The notes: generated from the sequence alone by a model not told the origin. A DNA stretch of 64,000 nucleotides from Prorocentrum cordatum (GCA_963575745.1 CAUYUJ010008591.1:405788-469787); one strand, 5' to 3'; positions 1-10,789 are shown, counted from the first letter of the stretch. A program made the numbers and translations.

Positions 1-37
1 GGGCAGGGGGAGTGGGGGTGGGGTTGGGGCCCCAGGC

Positions 38-203
38 ACCTGGCCGCTCTCATTTTGCCGATGCGTGGGCCCCAATAGCCTGGACCACTTCCCCAAGGCC
101 AGTTTTTCGCCCTGAGTCGTTCTTGACGTCCCGAGGCCTGGCGAGGGCCCCCCGAGGCCGAACACGGCCGAAAACCCGCTGGCTGCTTCTGGAGAGTCGG
201 ATC
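38..203 (+). repeat. Family C TIR element, copy 1
   Basis: About 165 bp. It matches the copies near 9563, 21560 and 22677 along its length: an opening GGCCGCTC..., a central block GGACCACTTCCCC, a block GAGGGCCCCCCGAGGCCGAA, and a close at GTCGGATCTCTGGGG. Better copies show terminal inverted repeats of the form RTCCGRCSGCTCCAA. No coding capacity; probably a non-autonomous DNA element. Confidence 0.6.
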
Positions 204-1031
204 TCTGGGGCCCCGGGTACTCTTGGCGACGCTTGGGCGGGGTGGGGCACATCGGGGCGGGGCCGCGATCGCCAATGACTGCGCGCGAGAAGCAGCACGT
301 GGCGGAACAGGCTCAAGTCCCCCCCCTCCTGCGAACGATCCGTGCCGTTACCCGGGCAGGGTGGGGACGGGTAACGGCCGTTACGCGCCAGGGGAGAACC
401 GCCCAGAAACAGGGCGGGGGGCGTGAGCCGAGCAGCGAGCGCAAGTCGTGCCACCCGCTACGCCTGCGCACCTATCAAACACATTCCAGCGGTCTTCTGG
501 GCGCGTGCGGTGCAGGGTGCCCGCCGCTCCAAGACCCCAGCACCCAACATTGTCCTCATGGTCCCAATGTCCAATGTGGCCCAAAATGGCCGCCAAGACC
601 GAACAGGGTTTGTGTATTATGTGTGTGCGAGAACGGTTTGAAGACAGTCTCCCGCCTACAAGCGCCTGCAAGTGTAGCAGTGTCAGTAGTAGCGCCGACT
701 AGCGCCTATGAGCGCCACTTAGTGCCCAGTGACTAGTAGCGCCTACTCGCGCCTAGAAACGACCACTCAAGTAGTTCACGCGAACAACCAGGGAAGACAA
801 CAACTAACGCTTAAACTTACTCTCAAGCATAACAAACCTAGCACGGTGACGCAACATTGCCCGAAATGGCCCCCAGCCTGCTTCCAAGAGGACCCCCACA
901 GGCTCTAACATGGCCCACGGAGTTTCCCACGGGTGCCCCTGACATGGCACGGCAATCGTGAAGCCATGAGCGTCAAACAATCGTGGCGTTCTCACGCTTC
1001 CATTTCCGATGGCCAGTAGGGCTGGGCGCAT
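204..1031. other. No gene seen; unclassified spacer
   Basis: I see no protein with recognisable motifs on either strand. Around 660-770 there is a loose direct repetition of TAGCGCCTA-type words. The block at about 840-1030 contains a sequence that recurs near 1500-1625 in inverse orientation (gene-free, with the words GGAAGCAGGCTGG and CCATTTCCGATGG), so it is part of a dispersed repeat. Confidence 0.4.
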
Positions 1032-1240
1032 TCGGTGGCAACTCACGGGAGCGTCCCATACCATCTTGTTGGCTCGTGCGAATCGAAGCTAATTGACGCT
1101 GGTCGGCGGACGCTAAATCGACGCTAAATCGAGGCTGAATAGGCGCTGTCTAATCGATTACCAGAGGCTGGCGCACGCTACTGCACTTAAAACAAGGAGT
1201 TCCGAGGACATGCAACAAGGCTCCCATGATCTGCTACCGA
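1032..1240. repeat. Family D TIR element, copy 1
   Basis: About 209 bp bounded by inverted repeats, TCGGTGGCAACTCACGGGAG at the left and its imperfect complement ending GATCTGCTACCGA at the right. The inside has repeated GACGCTAAATCG words. Two further copies lie at 7018-7411 (inside an intron) and 18732-18972. Confidence 0.7.
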
Positions 1241-1310
1241 AGGCGAAGGGATGGGCACTGGGTCAGGCGATCGAGCAACAAAGAAAAGTTGCATGAATAT
1301 GCACTTTCTG

Positions 1311-1432
1311 AGGTCCGCGCGGATTTCTTGGATCGGCGCTGCAACCCCCTCCCTGGCGCGTGGAGCGCGCCTGGGGCGACGCTGGCCGCACCGCCACGCG
1401 GTTCCAGCGCCGACCCAAGAAATCCGCACGGC
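1311..1432. repeat. Family E palindromic element, copy 1
   Basis: Two long inverted arms (about 1311-1345 and 1399-1432) share the words CGCGCGGATTTCTTGGATC and its complement around a GC-rich loop. Copies at 22432-22580 and 27066-27215 have the same arms. The transcript would fold into a long hairpin. Confidence 0.65.
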
Positions 1433-1436
1433 TATT

Positions 1437-3519
1437 TTGGTTGTTCCTCGACTCCTCGATTCGCCCAATCCAGTGCCCAGCCCTGCGCCCAGCCTTACGG
1501 CCCATCGAAAATGGAAGCGCGAGAACGCCACGGTCACTTGACTCTCATGGCTGTCCGATTGCTTTAGCATTGCAGGGTCCTTTTTGTGGGTCCTTCGTCG
1601 GTCCTCTTGGAAGCAGGCTGGATGCCACCTCGGGACCACTTGGGCCGCCTAGCTCGAGCGTGGTGGCCTTCTTGGGCCATCTTGCGGCCATGAGGGGATC
1701 GGCTCAAACGTTTCGGCGGTAGCCCTGGTGATCCGGTGAGGGGGAGAGGGGGAGGTGCCGGCCGATAGCGGAACCTTGTTCGCTCTGGGCAACCCCACGA
1801 ATGCCCGCGCGCACAAGCACGGCGTACCCCCTTCGGACCTGCGCCACGGACAGGGTCAGGCTGGGTCAAGCTATCCGGGGGGGAGGGGAGGGGGGGGAGA
1901 ATATCACTGCGACACCATGAGATAGGAAAGGTGCTTTTTCGCTAGCCTCGCTCGACAATGGGACCGCTCAGAGGTGCTGGAGCGTCCGTGCACACGCCTG
2001 AGCCTCGAGCATGGGAGGGGAGGGGTGGTGCGGGCCCGACAACACGGGTTATCGGCAGACCCTGAAAGCGGTCCCTATAGGACAATGTTGGGCGCTGTGG
2101 TTCTGGAGCGGCCGGCCCCCGTCGGGAAGGGTGTGGGGCAGAGCTCGGCTACACGCAGGGGTGACCCTGGGCAACACTGACCTTTGGTGCGCGGCTTCAG
2201 GTGGCTGCGAATGGGGGGGGGGGGGGGCAACCTCCAAGCGCACGAGCTGCTACCATCGTGTCGAGCTCAGCGATCGGGGGACCCCAACGAGCCCGCAGCA
2301 AAGGTCACTCCGGCGAAAGGTCACTCTCACGAGTCGCCGAAGAGCGTGGGGGATGGAGTCGGGGAGGGAGGCCCGGGACGAGCACCGTTCAAAAGACCCC
2401 CTCTCCCCAGGGGCGCGACCTGGGCCCCACTTGCCGCCCTGCCCCCCCAAGAGCTGCCCCCTTCGGGCTTCGAGGGGTACATCCCCGACTGGGACGGTGG
2501 GATGGTGGGGGTCTGGATGGGGATGGGGGAATCCAAAAGGTACCGATACCGCTACTCCCCAGGCCTCTCCCGGGGTGCGTTCGGACCCGACTTTCGAGGC
2601 GAATCCAGCGGTGACGACGAGAGCCTCCGAGGAGGCCCAGAAAGGAGAAAACGAGGAAAGGGCAGAGGCATGGGCACCTCTTCCTCCTCTGGGGGATGGG
2701 GGGGGGGGGGGATTCGGAAGCGGGTCGATTCACCGATGCTGAGACAGAGCGCCCGCGTGCGCCCCAGGCGGAGGTGGAACGCCGGTCGGCCGCAGCAGCC
2801 GTGCGGGCGAGGGCGGCTGCCGCGGGCCGGAGCCCTGCGGCGGCTGCCGCCGCAGAGGCGGACAAGACTTGCGGTCACTCCGTATCGCAAGGGTGCGCGA
2901 CAATGACTACCTACCAGACCACCCCAACCCAACCCGAAGACCCGAATTTCGGGTTGGGGGGGGGAATGGGCTCCATATGTGTTTGTTCGATGCTCCCGGA
3001 CCCCCCCCCCACTAGAAATCGAGGGTAAATCTGAGCCTTCGGGTTGGGTTGGGGTGGTTTGGTGGGTGGTGAGACAAGGATGCCAGGGCCTTGCACGCCC
3101 ACGCGGGGCGCCGCCAACGACAGCGGCGAAGGATGGACCGCGGAGGTGGCCTATCCTTACTACAGTCGGGGCGTTGACCAAGGAACCCTCAATGAGGAAC
3201 GAGGCCCCTTTTCATCCATGAGCTAAACTACGACTCCCCATCGAAAACAGAAGGAACACCTGAGGCAAGCTGTGAAACACTTGAGGAACACGGAGCCCGT
3301 CCCCAACGAAAAGGGTTCCTTCGGCAGGGCCCCGACTGTATGCCCATCCGTCGCCGTGCCGTCTGTCCCGGCGCGGGAGCCTCCCGTCTTTTCGAGGGCG
3401 CCTCGGCCCACTGGGCAGGCTCTGCCTCGGGCGCCAAGGTTTTCGCCGTGGCCGCGCGTCGGAACAGACGGCGCGGCGACAGATTCAATGCGTCGATCAC
3501 GGGGTGGCGCTCCTGATCC
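1437..3519. other. Repeat-derived spacer without recognisable gene
   Basis: Contains a dispersed repeat from about 2539 (GGTACCGATACC..., also at 9742-9860 in the same orientation) and homopolymer runs of G or C near 2210-2230 and 2700-2712. Two related stretches containing the word CGAATTTCGGGTTGGG or CTTCGGGTTGGGTTGGGG form an imperfect inverted pair at about 2920-3060. Long frames exist on both strands but overlap one another and show no family motif. Confidence 0.4.
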
Positions 3520-3695
3520 TCCTGCTTCTCCTCCCCCTTCAGCTCCTCCTTCTGCTCCTCCTTCTCCTCATCCTCCTCCTCCCCCACCTCCTCCTCCTCC
3601 TCCTTCTCCTCCTCCTTCTCCTCCTCCTCCTCCTCCTCCTCCTCCTGCTTCTCCTCCTCCTCCTCCTCATCATCATTCTCCTCTTCTTTCTTCTC
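3520..3695. repeat. CCT/CTT-rich microsatellite
   Basis: A run of (CCT)n and (CTT)n on the plus strand, purine-rich on the minus. It opens all frames, so leucine/proline- or arginine-rich ORFs here are not evidence of genes. Confidence 0.9.
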
Positions 3696-4661
3696 AGCGC
3701 CGTTTCCAGGAATCCAGGCCGGCGTCCGAACAGTTTATGTTTCTGCCACCTGCTGTTCCTCGATTGCCCAACCCAATGCCCGGCCCTACGCAAAGCCCCA
3801 CGGCCAATCGGAAGTGGAAGCTGCTGGCAAGATTTGTATCCAAGTCCACTGAGTCGTGGACTTTCAGGGAGGTGGCGCCCGAAGAGGCCGAGGCGCAAGG
3901 GATGTGAATAAACATCTGGCCACCGGGGGCCAGACTTTTTGTTGCCCGCATCCAGTGCCCCTCGGGTGTCTGGGGAAGGGAGCCCGCAACTCCAAGATAA
4001 CAAGGGGTATCTCGACCCGTATCCCAGGCTTTGAGAGGTTTTCGACTGGACCTAAAATTTTGGCCCAACCCTGGGATATACGGCGGAGGGGCGTCCATAC
4101 CTGATAGGGGTGCGTCCGAATGGCCCCCTTGGGGTGTATCCCAGGGCTTCCCTCGTCTTCTGAGCGGCTTCATTCTTCGACGAAGCGTCGGGGGCTGGGG
4201 AAAAACATCGCCTGCGATAAGATGCAGTGGACATGGGCATACATTTTGCCCGCGACAGAAGGGCGCCAAGTGGTGCGCTCCAAAAAGGGCCTTGTCTTCG
4301 AGGATCGAAGGAGTTGGCATCTCTTCCTCGGCGGAAGACGGCGGAAAGTCGGCGAGAGTAGAACGAGGCCGCCTCCGCCGGCGGAAGGGCGGCGAAAAGG
4401 CGGCGGAAATAAAAAATGCGTCCCCAACAGATGAAAACGTTTTCGAATTCAGCGTTTCCGGAATCGCCCAAGTGGGTCCGAGAGCCCCCAAGACAGCGCC
4501 GTGCCAGGCGCCAGGAGGGGCCAGGCGGCGCAGGAGCGCGGCAAGGCGGCACAAGGGACCACGGGAGGCCTCCAAGAGGCCAAGGCGCTGCCAGGAGGCC
4601 CCACGGCGGCTTCACTGCACGGGCGCACCCCGCGAGGCGAGATCCTTCTCCTCCTCCTGCG
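3696..4661. other. Spacer with hairpin-prone GC-rich repeats
   Basis: No recognised protein. The stretch from about 4240 to 4420 (GGGCGCCAAGTGGTGCGCTCC, then repeated GGCGGAA words) looks like a degraded inverted-repeat element. A related stretch with CTTCCGCCATATTCCGCC occurs at about 46490-46590. Confidence 0.35.
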
Positions 4662-4787
4662 CTGGCATGCGTTGGCATGCGTTGGCATGCATTGGCATGC
4701 ATTGGCATGCGTTGGCATGCATTGGCATGCATTGGCATGCGTTGGCATGCATTGGCATGCATTGGCATGCATTGGCATGCATTGGCC
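4662..4787. repeat. Ten-base tandem repeat GGCATGCRTT
   Basis: Twelve or more nearly perfect copies of a 10-bp unit, each holding the palindrome GCATGC. The alternation of A and G at one position (ATT/GTT) gives a higher-order pattern. Each strand can be read as a repeating tripeptide pattern with no stop, which explains the long frames here. Confidence 0.9.
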
Positions 4788-5591
4788 TCATTATTGCACG
4801 GAGCAAGACCCCGCCATGTCGCCAGGCCGCAGTTGCGTAGGTCCAGCATGCCTGCCCGCAGTGCCAACAATTTGACCCCCAAAAAATAAGTACCAAATCT
4901 TGGCCGCGCTGCCCCACCTAAAGAAGAGGGTCGTCTGTTTACCGATGGTATTGTAGGCAAGGGGGGTGTCCGCAGCAGTTCGTGTTTTTAGCAGCCCAAA
5001 AAATATGGGAAGCGTGCCAAGGGAGGGGGGCTCTCCGTGCTACCCCTAACCCGGGCAGCCAATTCGTACCGATCTTTCTGGGGGCTACTAGCCAGGGCGA
5101 GCCCTCGCTAGCAACCCCTACGAACAGGCTGCGAGTTGGGGTGCAACCCAAGCAGACCTGGCAGTTTGGTCAGGGATCCTCCTCCTTCTCCTCCTCCTCC
5201 TTCTGGAGTCCTCCAGCTGGCATGGTGCAAAAGGCCTGCTCCGTCGAGTGCCCCCGTTTGGGGTGGGCTACCTCAAGAATGGCCCCGAGAAGCCCACTCA
5301 AAGGCCACGGACAAATGCCCCAAGAGAGCCCCAAGATGCCCTCGGGTCCCACAGGGCTTCAAGACAGGCCAAGGCAGGATCCAAGATTTCTCCAGGAGGC
5401 TCCAGGGGCTCCCCGAACTTGAGTTGTCGGGGCTGCTGGACTGATTCCAGCTTCAAACTTGAAATTGTTCCATTACTGCTCCTATGTATGCCTTCGCAGA
5501 ACACTTCGCTTCTGGATGGGCTGGAAGGGGGCGCATGAGACGCCAAGAGTTGACCGACGCTGCCGACATGCGTTGAGGTTGGAAGTGGGGA
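4788..5591. other. Spacer downstream of the DUF2828 gene
   Basis: No recognised gene. A short CTC microsatellite lies at about 5180-5205. This holds whatever 3' untranslated region the minus-strand gene ending at 5592 has; I cannot place a polyadenylation signal. Confidence 0.4.
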
Positions 5592-8500
5592 TCAGATAGT
5601 TATGCAATCCGAATCCTGCGGGTGTGCATCATCTGAACAACAAGTTGCGCCAGCTAGTGCTGCATCCCCTTTCTGCCCTTGCCTGTCCTTCACCAGCGCG
5701 GCGGAGAAGCCCGATACCAGCACTGCGCCAGGCTGCGTCGCCACGACCGGCACGCCCTGCCCGCAGCCGCCGAGATTCCAAAAGATCACCTCTGGCATGG
5801 CCTTGCCAGCCTTGCGGAACAGCTCTTCCGCGGCCTGGAAGACCGTCAGCTTTGCACCGTCCGCGCCGCGCAGCGTGCCTGGGCCGCTGCCTCGCTCGGC
5901 GGCCGCGCTGAAGGCCATGGCGGAGAAGACGAAGACCTTCTCGGGCGGCTCTGGCAGTTCCAGCAGGGCCTTGAACACGTCGTAGAGGTGTGCAGAGAGC
6001 GCCATAGGCTTCCTCCCCTCGAAGACCTGACACCATGGCTGAACCTAAACGGTGTGTTTCGTGTTCGTTTTGTCTTCGTTTTCTTTCGCTTTTGTCTCGA
6101 ATCCGCCTGTACCGCAAAACGAAGTCGAAACGAAAACGGCCCAAGAAATCACCAAAAACACCGTTTAGGTCCAGCCCTGCCTGACACGTCGCGCCAGTGT
6201 CCTCCTGCACCCACTGGCCCCCGCGCGGCAGGACGTCCCCCCTGGAGCCGGACGCCACGGGGCACGTGAAGGGCTGCAGGGGCGCGCTGGCGGACGAGGG
6301 CGGCCGGCGCAGGGCGAGCACCCACTTGGAGCCCGCGGCGTCGAAGCGGATGCTCGCGGAGCCTCGCGCGTAGACGGGGTGGCGGTTCACCTTTCTTTGG
6401 TCTCCGTTCCTCGGGAGCCTACGCGTCGGCTGTTGCCAGAAGTGCCCCCTGGCCAGAGGTGCCCCCAGCTTTTCGTTCCATTTTGGAGCCCCGGAGGCCC
6501 TCTGGGCCTCATGAGGGGTGCCCTGGAGGCCGTTTTGGCCACCCCGAAAATCCTGGGGGTATCTTGGGCCAGGGGTACTTCTAGCAACACCCGAACGCGG
6601 CCCCCGGGGGCTGCCTTGGAATACTGGGAGGCCAGATGAGGACCGGATTCGCCCCGCCACGAAGGCGACGGGAAGAACGAGGAGGGGGAGGAGGAACAGG
6701 AGGGCGAGGAGGAGCAGGCGACAGGGCCAAAAGAGGTCCCAAAGTGGCCCATGTGTAGGGCAAGCTGATTTCAATGTCGCCGCTCAAGGCTCCTATGCAC
6801 AGACATCGAACCTTTCCGATGAAGCTGTAGGGGCCGTTCAGCACGCCGCTTGCGCCACGGCAGCCGCGGACCGTGACATAGTCACTGGGGTGGCGCCGCT
6901 GGCTATCCAGAGCCTCCTGGTGGCGCCTGCGCAGCACCTGCGCTCGCCTCGCGACGGAGCTCGTATCCGCACCCAGGTTCACCATTGTCACGCTGTCCTC
7001 GAACGTGAGCACCTCGCTCGGTGGCAGCTCGCGCGAGAGCCGTTCATGCATCTTGCTGGCTCTGGCGGGTCGACCCTGGCCAGCGCCAGCCGACGACACC
7101 CGACGCTACATCGACGCCACATCGACCCAAGGGCGACGCTAGATCAGCGCTTCCCCATCGACTGCCAGACGCTGGCTCACGCCAGTGGACTCTGCCAGGG
7201 GCTGCCAGAAGTGCCCCTGGCCCAAGGTGCCCCCAGGATTTCCGAGGAGGCCACCACGGCCTCCAGCGCACCCCTCACGATGCCCAGAGGGCCCCAGCTC
7301 CCAAATTCAGCAAAAGGCTATGGGCACCCTGGGCCCTGGCTACCTCTAGTAACCCCCGATCTAAAAGCGGAGCTGCGAGGACACACGAGGCTCCTGTGCT
7401 TTGCTACCAAAGCCTTGTGGCAGAAGGGCTCGGCGGACACCTCGGACAGCACCAACGACAGGGCCATGGCGACGTCGAGGCACCTCAGCGCCCCGCGCGC
7501 GGGAGTCACGTCGTCCCACCAGAGCCGCTCGGCGCCAGCCTTGGCGCAAGACGGCAGGTCCATGGCGGCCACCGCCATCATCGACTCGGACATGTCGCAG
7601 ACGGCGACGCAGCTGCGGAGCTGGGCGCCTTTCCGGACGTCCGCCACGAGGCTCCGCCACTGAAGCTCGGCCACGCCGGCCTGGATCTCCCGCCCGACCA
7701 GCGCCGTGCGCATGAGCTCGTGAGGCTGCGCGGCACCTGCGTGGATCTTCCGGCCCTTTCGTTTCTCCAGTTGGAACTCCAGATAGGCCTGGAAGCGCTC
7801 GGCGTCATGCTTCATGAAGAGCGGCGCGCACACTTTCATGCATGTGCCTGGCACAGACTTGTACCTGATCTCCGACCACCGGCCAGCGTTCATCAGCCGC
7901 GCCGGCTCCCTGCGGTGCTCCCTGAGCTCGTTCAGCAAGGCGGCGTACTTCAGCCGCGCGCGGTACGAGTAGTGCTGCTCCGTCAGCTCCGCGAACTCGG
8001 GCAAATGAGGCGGATACAGCATGCGCGCGATGGACTCGGCGACGAGGGTGCGGCGGTCGAACGACTTGTCCAGCAGCGGCGCCCATTTGCCAACCAGGCT
8101 CGCGCGCTTGCCCGCCTTCTTTAGCACTCGAGAGATATACAAGGGGGGGCACTAGCGGGGCGGAGGTTAAGGACAGCGGCGATTCTTCACCTCGGACACG
8201 TGCAGCACGAGTCCAGCTCAAACAGACCGGCAACGCGGCGGCTCCGATGCGGGTCCTTAACCCCCACCTTCTCGATGCCTCTATTGCGAAGTGCCGAGCC
8301 TGCACAGATCGCTCGTCGGCCGCGAGGCGGTCGGCGAAGAGTGCCGCCACCCGCAGGTGCAGTGCTCGGTACAGCGGGTCGCCGTCGAACCTGCGCACGG
8401 CATTCTCGGCCTGCTCCAGGCGCGTGCGGGGCTGCCAGCCGCAATTGCCGACCTTGCGGTTCCCCGAGTTCTGCCCGTTGCCAACCGCCTGCGCGGTCCA

Positions 8501-9262
8501 ACCCTCAGACGTTTCAGGCGGGAGCTGCACCCAATCGCCGCAAGCGACGCGCAGCCCGAGCCTGCCGTCGTCTTCCCCTTGGGAGTACGTGTATCTCCAG
8601 CCAGGCGCGTCTTCGTTCACGGGCGGCGCGGCTGCGTCCTGCGCTAGCAGGCGAGGGCGTTGGTGCGCGTAGGCCTGGTACATCACCACGTCACGCTCCA
8701 GCGCCAGCTGCCCTCCCTCACAGATGCGCGCGAGAATCTCCAACAGGGCCTTCCAGTAGATCGCGGGCTCGACGTGCTGCAAATTCTGCAGCACGGTGGC
8801 TGGCGATTTTGCCCACAGCCACAGCATCGCGTCATAGAAGCTCCAGCGGTCTTGCTTGCCCTTGCGGGCAGCGCCGAGGTGGAACACCAGCCGCAGGCAC
8901 ACCTCCGGGTCCTCCTGCCACGCGTCCTCCAGCAGCCCCTCCAGCTTGGCGGTCGCGGCCCGCGAGGGCCCCGTCTTGGGCACCGCCTTGAACAAGAAGT
9001 CCACGTTCCGCCCCCGGCTCGAGGCGTGGGCCGCGGCCCCGCCGCGGCCCCCCCCCAGAAGCAGCAGGTCGCACCCCCGGAGGGCGCCGCTGCCGCCGCC
9101 CAGGAACTCCGCGACCAGGGCCGCGACGTCGCGCCGGCCGCCGCACTCCCTGACCAGGCCGCAGCGCGCGAGCACCGCGCGGACCGTGCGTCGCCTCTGG
9201 GCGTCGACGCGGTCGCGCAGCGGCGCCTCCGGCGCGCCCGTGGCGGCCACGCGGAAGGCCTC
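5592..9262 (-). CDS. DUF2828 / vWA-domain protein, five exons, 5' end incomplete
   Basis: Exons on the minus strand: 9262-8300, 8118-7414, 7012-6812, 6390-6181 and 6026-5592, all joined in phase 0 and giving about 837 codons. Exon 1 has the DUF2828 N-terminal signature (FLFKAVP, then EDPEVCLRLVFHLGAARKGK and WSFYDAMLWLWAKSP). Exon 2 has SLVGKWAP, YKSVPGTCMKV, VAELQWRSLV and the vWA metal site DMSES. Exon 5 has VFVFSAMAF, EVIFWNL and VLVSGFS, the usual end of the family. Between VLTFEDS (exon 3) and the helix LYDVFKALLE (exon 5) lies an inserted segment, GVLNGPYSF...NRHPVYARG...SKWVLAL, resembling a short LNGxY-type domain I associate with dinoflagellate proteins. The family FSDM motif reads FSAM, so one metal-site acid is missing. 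No credible start ATG is seen; exon 1 begins at a splice acceptor (CTCCTGCAAG before GAG), so earlier exons probably lie above 9.4 kb. DUF2828 function is unknown; a TROVE/Ro60-like relationship is inferred from layout. Confidence 0.85.
6027..6180 (-). mobile_element. Introner: intron 4 of the DUF2828 gene (family F)
   Basis: A 154-bp intron with a GC donor and AG acceptor. It equals a 146-bp element (6034-6179) plus one 8-bp target duplication. The direct repeat CCTGACAC sits at 6026-6033 and 6180-6187. The inner ends are inverted repeats sharing GACCTAAACGGTGT (left end GAACCTAAACGGTGT). On the coding strand both target copies read GTGTCAGG, so one supplies the donor (CAG|GC) and the other the acceptor (CAG|GT). 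Confidence 0.85.
6391..6811 (-). other. Intron 3 of the DUF2828 gene, carrying a family B element
   Basis: A 421-bp intron with GT donor and AG acceptor. The donor context GGAAAG|GTTC and acceptor context AGAAAG|GTGA share GAAAGGT, which may be a target duplication. The intron holds a family B TIR element (6432-6588) and a GGA-rich tract. Joining gives the uninterrupted reading SFIGK-VNRHPVY. Confidence 0.75.
6432..6588. mobile_element. Family B TIR element, copy 1
   Basis: About 157 bp. The left end GTTGCCAGAAGTGCCCCCTG is the inverted complement of the right end (...GGGGTACTTCTAGCAAC). A second copy in the opposite orientation lies at 7201-7353. Both sit in introns of the same gene. Confidence 0.75.
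7013..7413 (-). mobile_element. Intron 2 of the DUF2828 gene = family D element with nested family B
   Basis: A 401-bp intron with donor CACAAG|GC and acceptor GCGAG|GTG. A family D TIR element occupies 7018-7411, so the intron is the element plus seven bases. Compared with the intact copies at 1032-1240 and 18732-18972, this copy is split by a family B element at 7201-7353. The splice restores the conserved vWA strand (FCHK-VLTFEDS). Confidence 0.8.
7201..7353. mobile_element. Family B TIR element, copy 2 (nested)
   Basis: About 153 bp with inverted ends (GCTGCCAGAAGTGCCCCTGG at the left, complement of GTTACTAGAGGTAGCC at the right). It interrupts the family D element that forms the intron, so it arrived later. 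Confidence 0.75.
8119..8299 (-). other. Intron 1 (visible) of the DUF2828 gene with family G element
   Basis: About 181 bp between codons for ERSVQ and the conserved SLVGKWAP region. Donor CAG|GC and acceptor AAAG give phase 0, but an acceptor at CTAG (near 8155) would also keep phase, adding about a dozen codons. An inverted pair, GGTGGGGGTTAAGGAC and GTCCTTAACCTCCGCCC, spans about 8157-8268, so this intron too contains a TIR element. Exact ends are uncertain. Confidence 0.6.
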
Positions 9263-9290
9263 CTTGCAGGAGAGCCCAGAATCGCACTGG

Positions 9291-9416
9291 CCATCGCTTG
9301 GACGTCCATTCCCTGTGCTTTTTTCAGTTTCGTGCGTGGTTTTTTCGCCAAATGATCAAGGATACTCCTCGATGGTCCTCGCCGAGAGAAAATGCACACG
9401 TCCGAGCGATGCCAAG
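9291..9416. mobile_element. Family A MITE-like element, copy 1
   Basis: 126 bp with inverted ends CCATCGCTTGGACGT / ACGTCCGAGCGATGCC. It lies about 28 bp upstream (in gene direction) of the first visible DUF2828 exon, so probably in an intron. Four more copies: 14279, 28846, 45486, 57952. Confidence 0.85.
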
Positions 9417-9562
9417 CGCATCGTCAAGTCGGATCGGGGGTCGGAGTGAATCGGATCGGCGGAGATCGGCAGCCGAGTCGGAGGAGGCGAACCGGCGGTC
9501 ATTGGCAGGCCAATATGGCTCCCACTGCGAACCCAAAATCCAATCGGGATCGGATCCCAGAC

Positions 9563-9723
9563 ATCCGGCCGCTTCAATATTTCGATGCGGGAGGTCTGGA
9601 CCACTTCCCCAGGGCCGGTTTTCCGCCCTGGGTAATTTTTTGACAGCCTCGAGGCCCTGCGAAGGCCCTCAGAGGCCGAAAACGGCCTGAGACCCGCCGC
9701 TCAAACTTTGTGGAGCGTCGGAT
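9563..9723. repeat. Family C TIR element, copy 2
   Basis: 161 bp from ATCCGGCCGCTTCAA to the inverted end TGGAGCGTCGGAT, with the same internal blocks as the other family C copies. Confidence 0.7.
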
Positions 9724-9741
9724 CTCTCTGGGGAACCAGAA

Positions 9742-10122
9742 GGTACCGATACCCCCACTCCCCGGACCTCTCCCGGGGTGTGTTCCTACCAGAATTTCAA
9801 AGAGAATCCAGCCGTGGCGACGAGGGCCTCCCATGAGGCCGAGCAAGTGGAGAGCGAGGGAGAGGTAGAGGTATGGGTCCCACTTCGAATCGCATCGCTG
9901 TCGGCACCGGCATCGGCATCGGCATCGCAGCGCGTCGAGGTGGAGGAGCCGAACCGAACCTGGTCCTTGACGAACCAACAACACACACCCATACCCATAG
10001 GGGGGTCGGAGAGGGCCATGGGTGCGTGTTGTCGGATGGGGGTCCCCGCTCGAACGGGAGCGTTCCCCAGGAACCGACAACCCGCACCCATACCCATAGC
10101 CAGTCCTCCTCTCAACGACCCC
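9742..10122. other. Dispersed repeat and spacer before the GT tract
   Basis: The first 120 bp repeat the sequence at 2539-2660 (GGTACCGATACC, CTCTCCCGGGGTG, then GAATCCAGC). The rest contains three loose copies of a block with CATACCCATAG and AACACACACC, which lead into the GT microsatellite. Confidence 0.5.
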
Positions 10123-10302
<180 letters not shown>

Positions 10303-10496
10303 GTCAGTCCTGGCGCAGCCGCGGGACCCGCAGCTCGCTCGGGCCGCACAGCCCGAGCGGCGGGGCCGCGGCCGCCGCGGCGGCGGCCATGAAGGCGGAG
10401 CGCGGCGCGGGGCAGCCGCGGCGCCCGCCGGCGGCCCGCGCGGGGAGCGGCTGGTGGGCCTGCTGGGCCCTGGGAGCGATACTCACACTTTTCCGC

Positions 10497-10606
10497 CTCC
10501 ACCTCCTCCTCCTCCCTCCTCCTCCTCCTCCTCCTCCCTCCTCCTCCTCCTCCTCCTCCTCCTCATCCTCATCCTCCTCCTCATCCTCCCCCTTTTCCTC
10601 CTCCAT
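10497..10606. repeat. CCT-rich microsatellite
   Basis: Runs of CTCCTC with occasional ATC. GC-rich non-repetitive DNA to its left (10303-10496) has open frames on both strands but no motif I recognise. Confidence 0.85.
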
Positions 10607-10789
10607 TGGAAGGGGCCTCTCAGGCTTTCGTCAGGCCTGAACGCGGCTGTCCATGAGAGCAGCAGTGTCCAGAAGAGCAAGAGCGCAGCTGAGCACGGGA
10701 GGGCGTGCAGGCAGCTGCGGAGCTCGGACTTGCAGAAGCAAGGTGCGGACGACGCTGCAGAGCCCTATAAGAGAGCAGAGCATTGACAG

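Noticed and set aside
4662-4787. Possible CRISPR array or repeat protein in the GGCATGC repeats
   Set aside because: The units are 10 bp with no unique spacers, and the setting is eukaryotic.
9291-9416. Conserved peptide-like reading (SLCFF-FRAWFF) at several places
   Set aside because: It is the translation of the family A element, recurring wherever that element sits.
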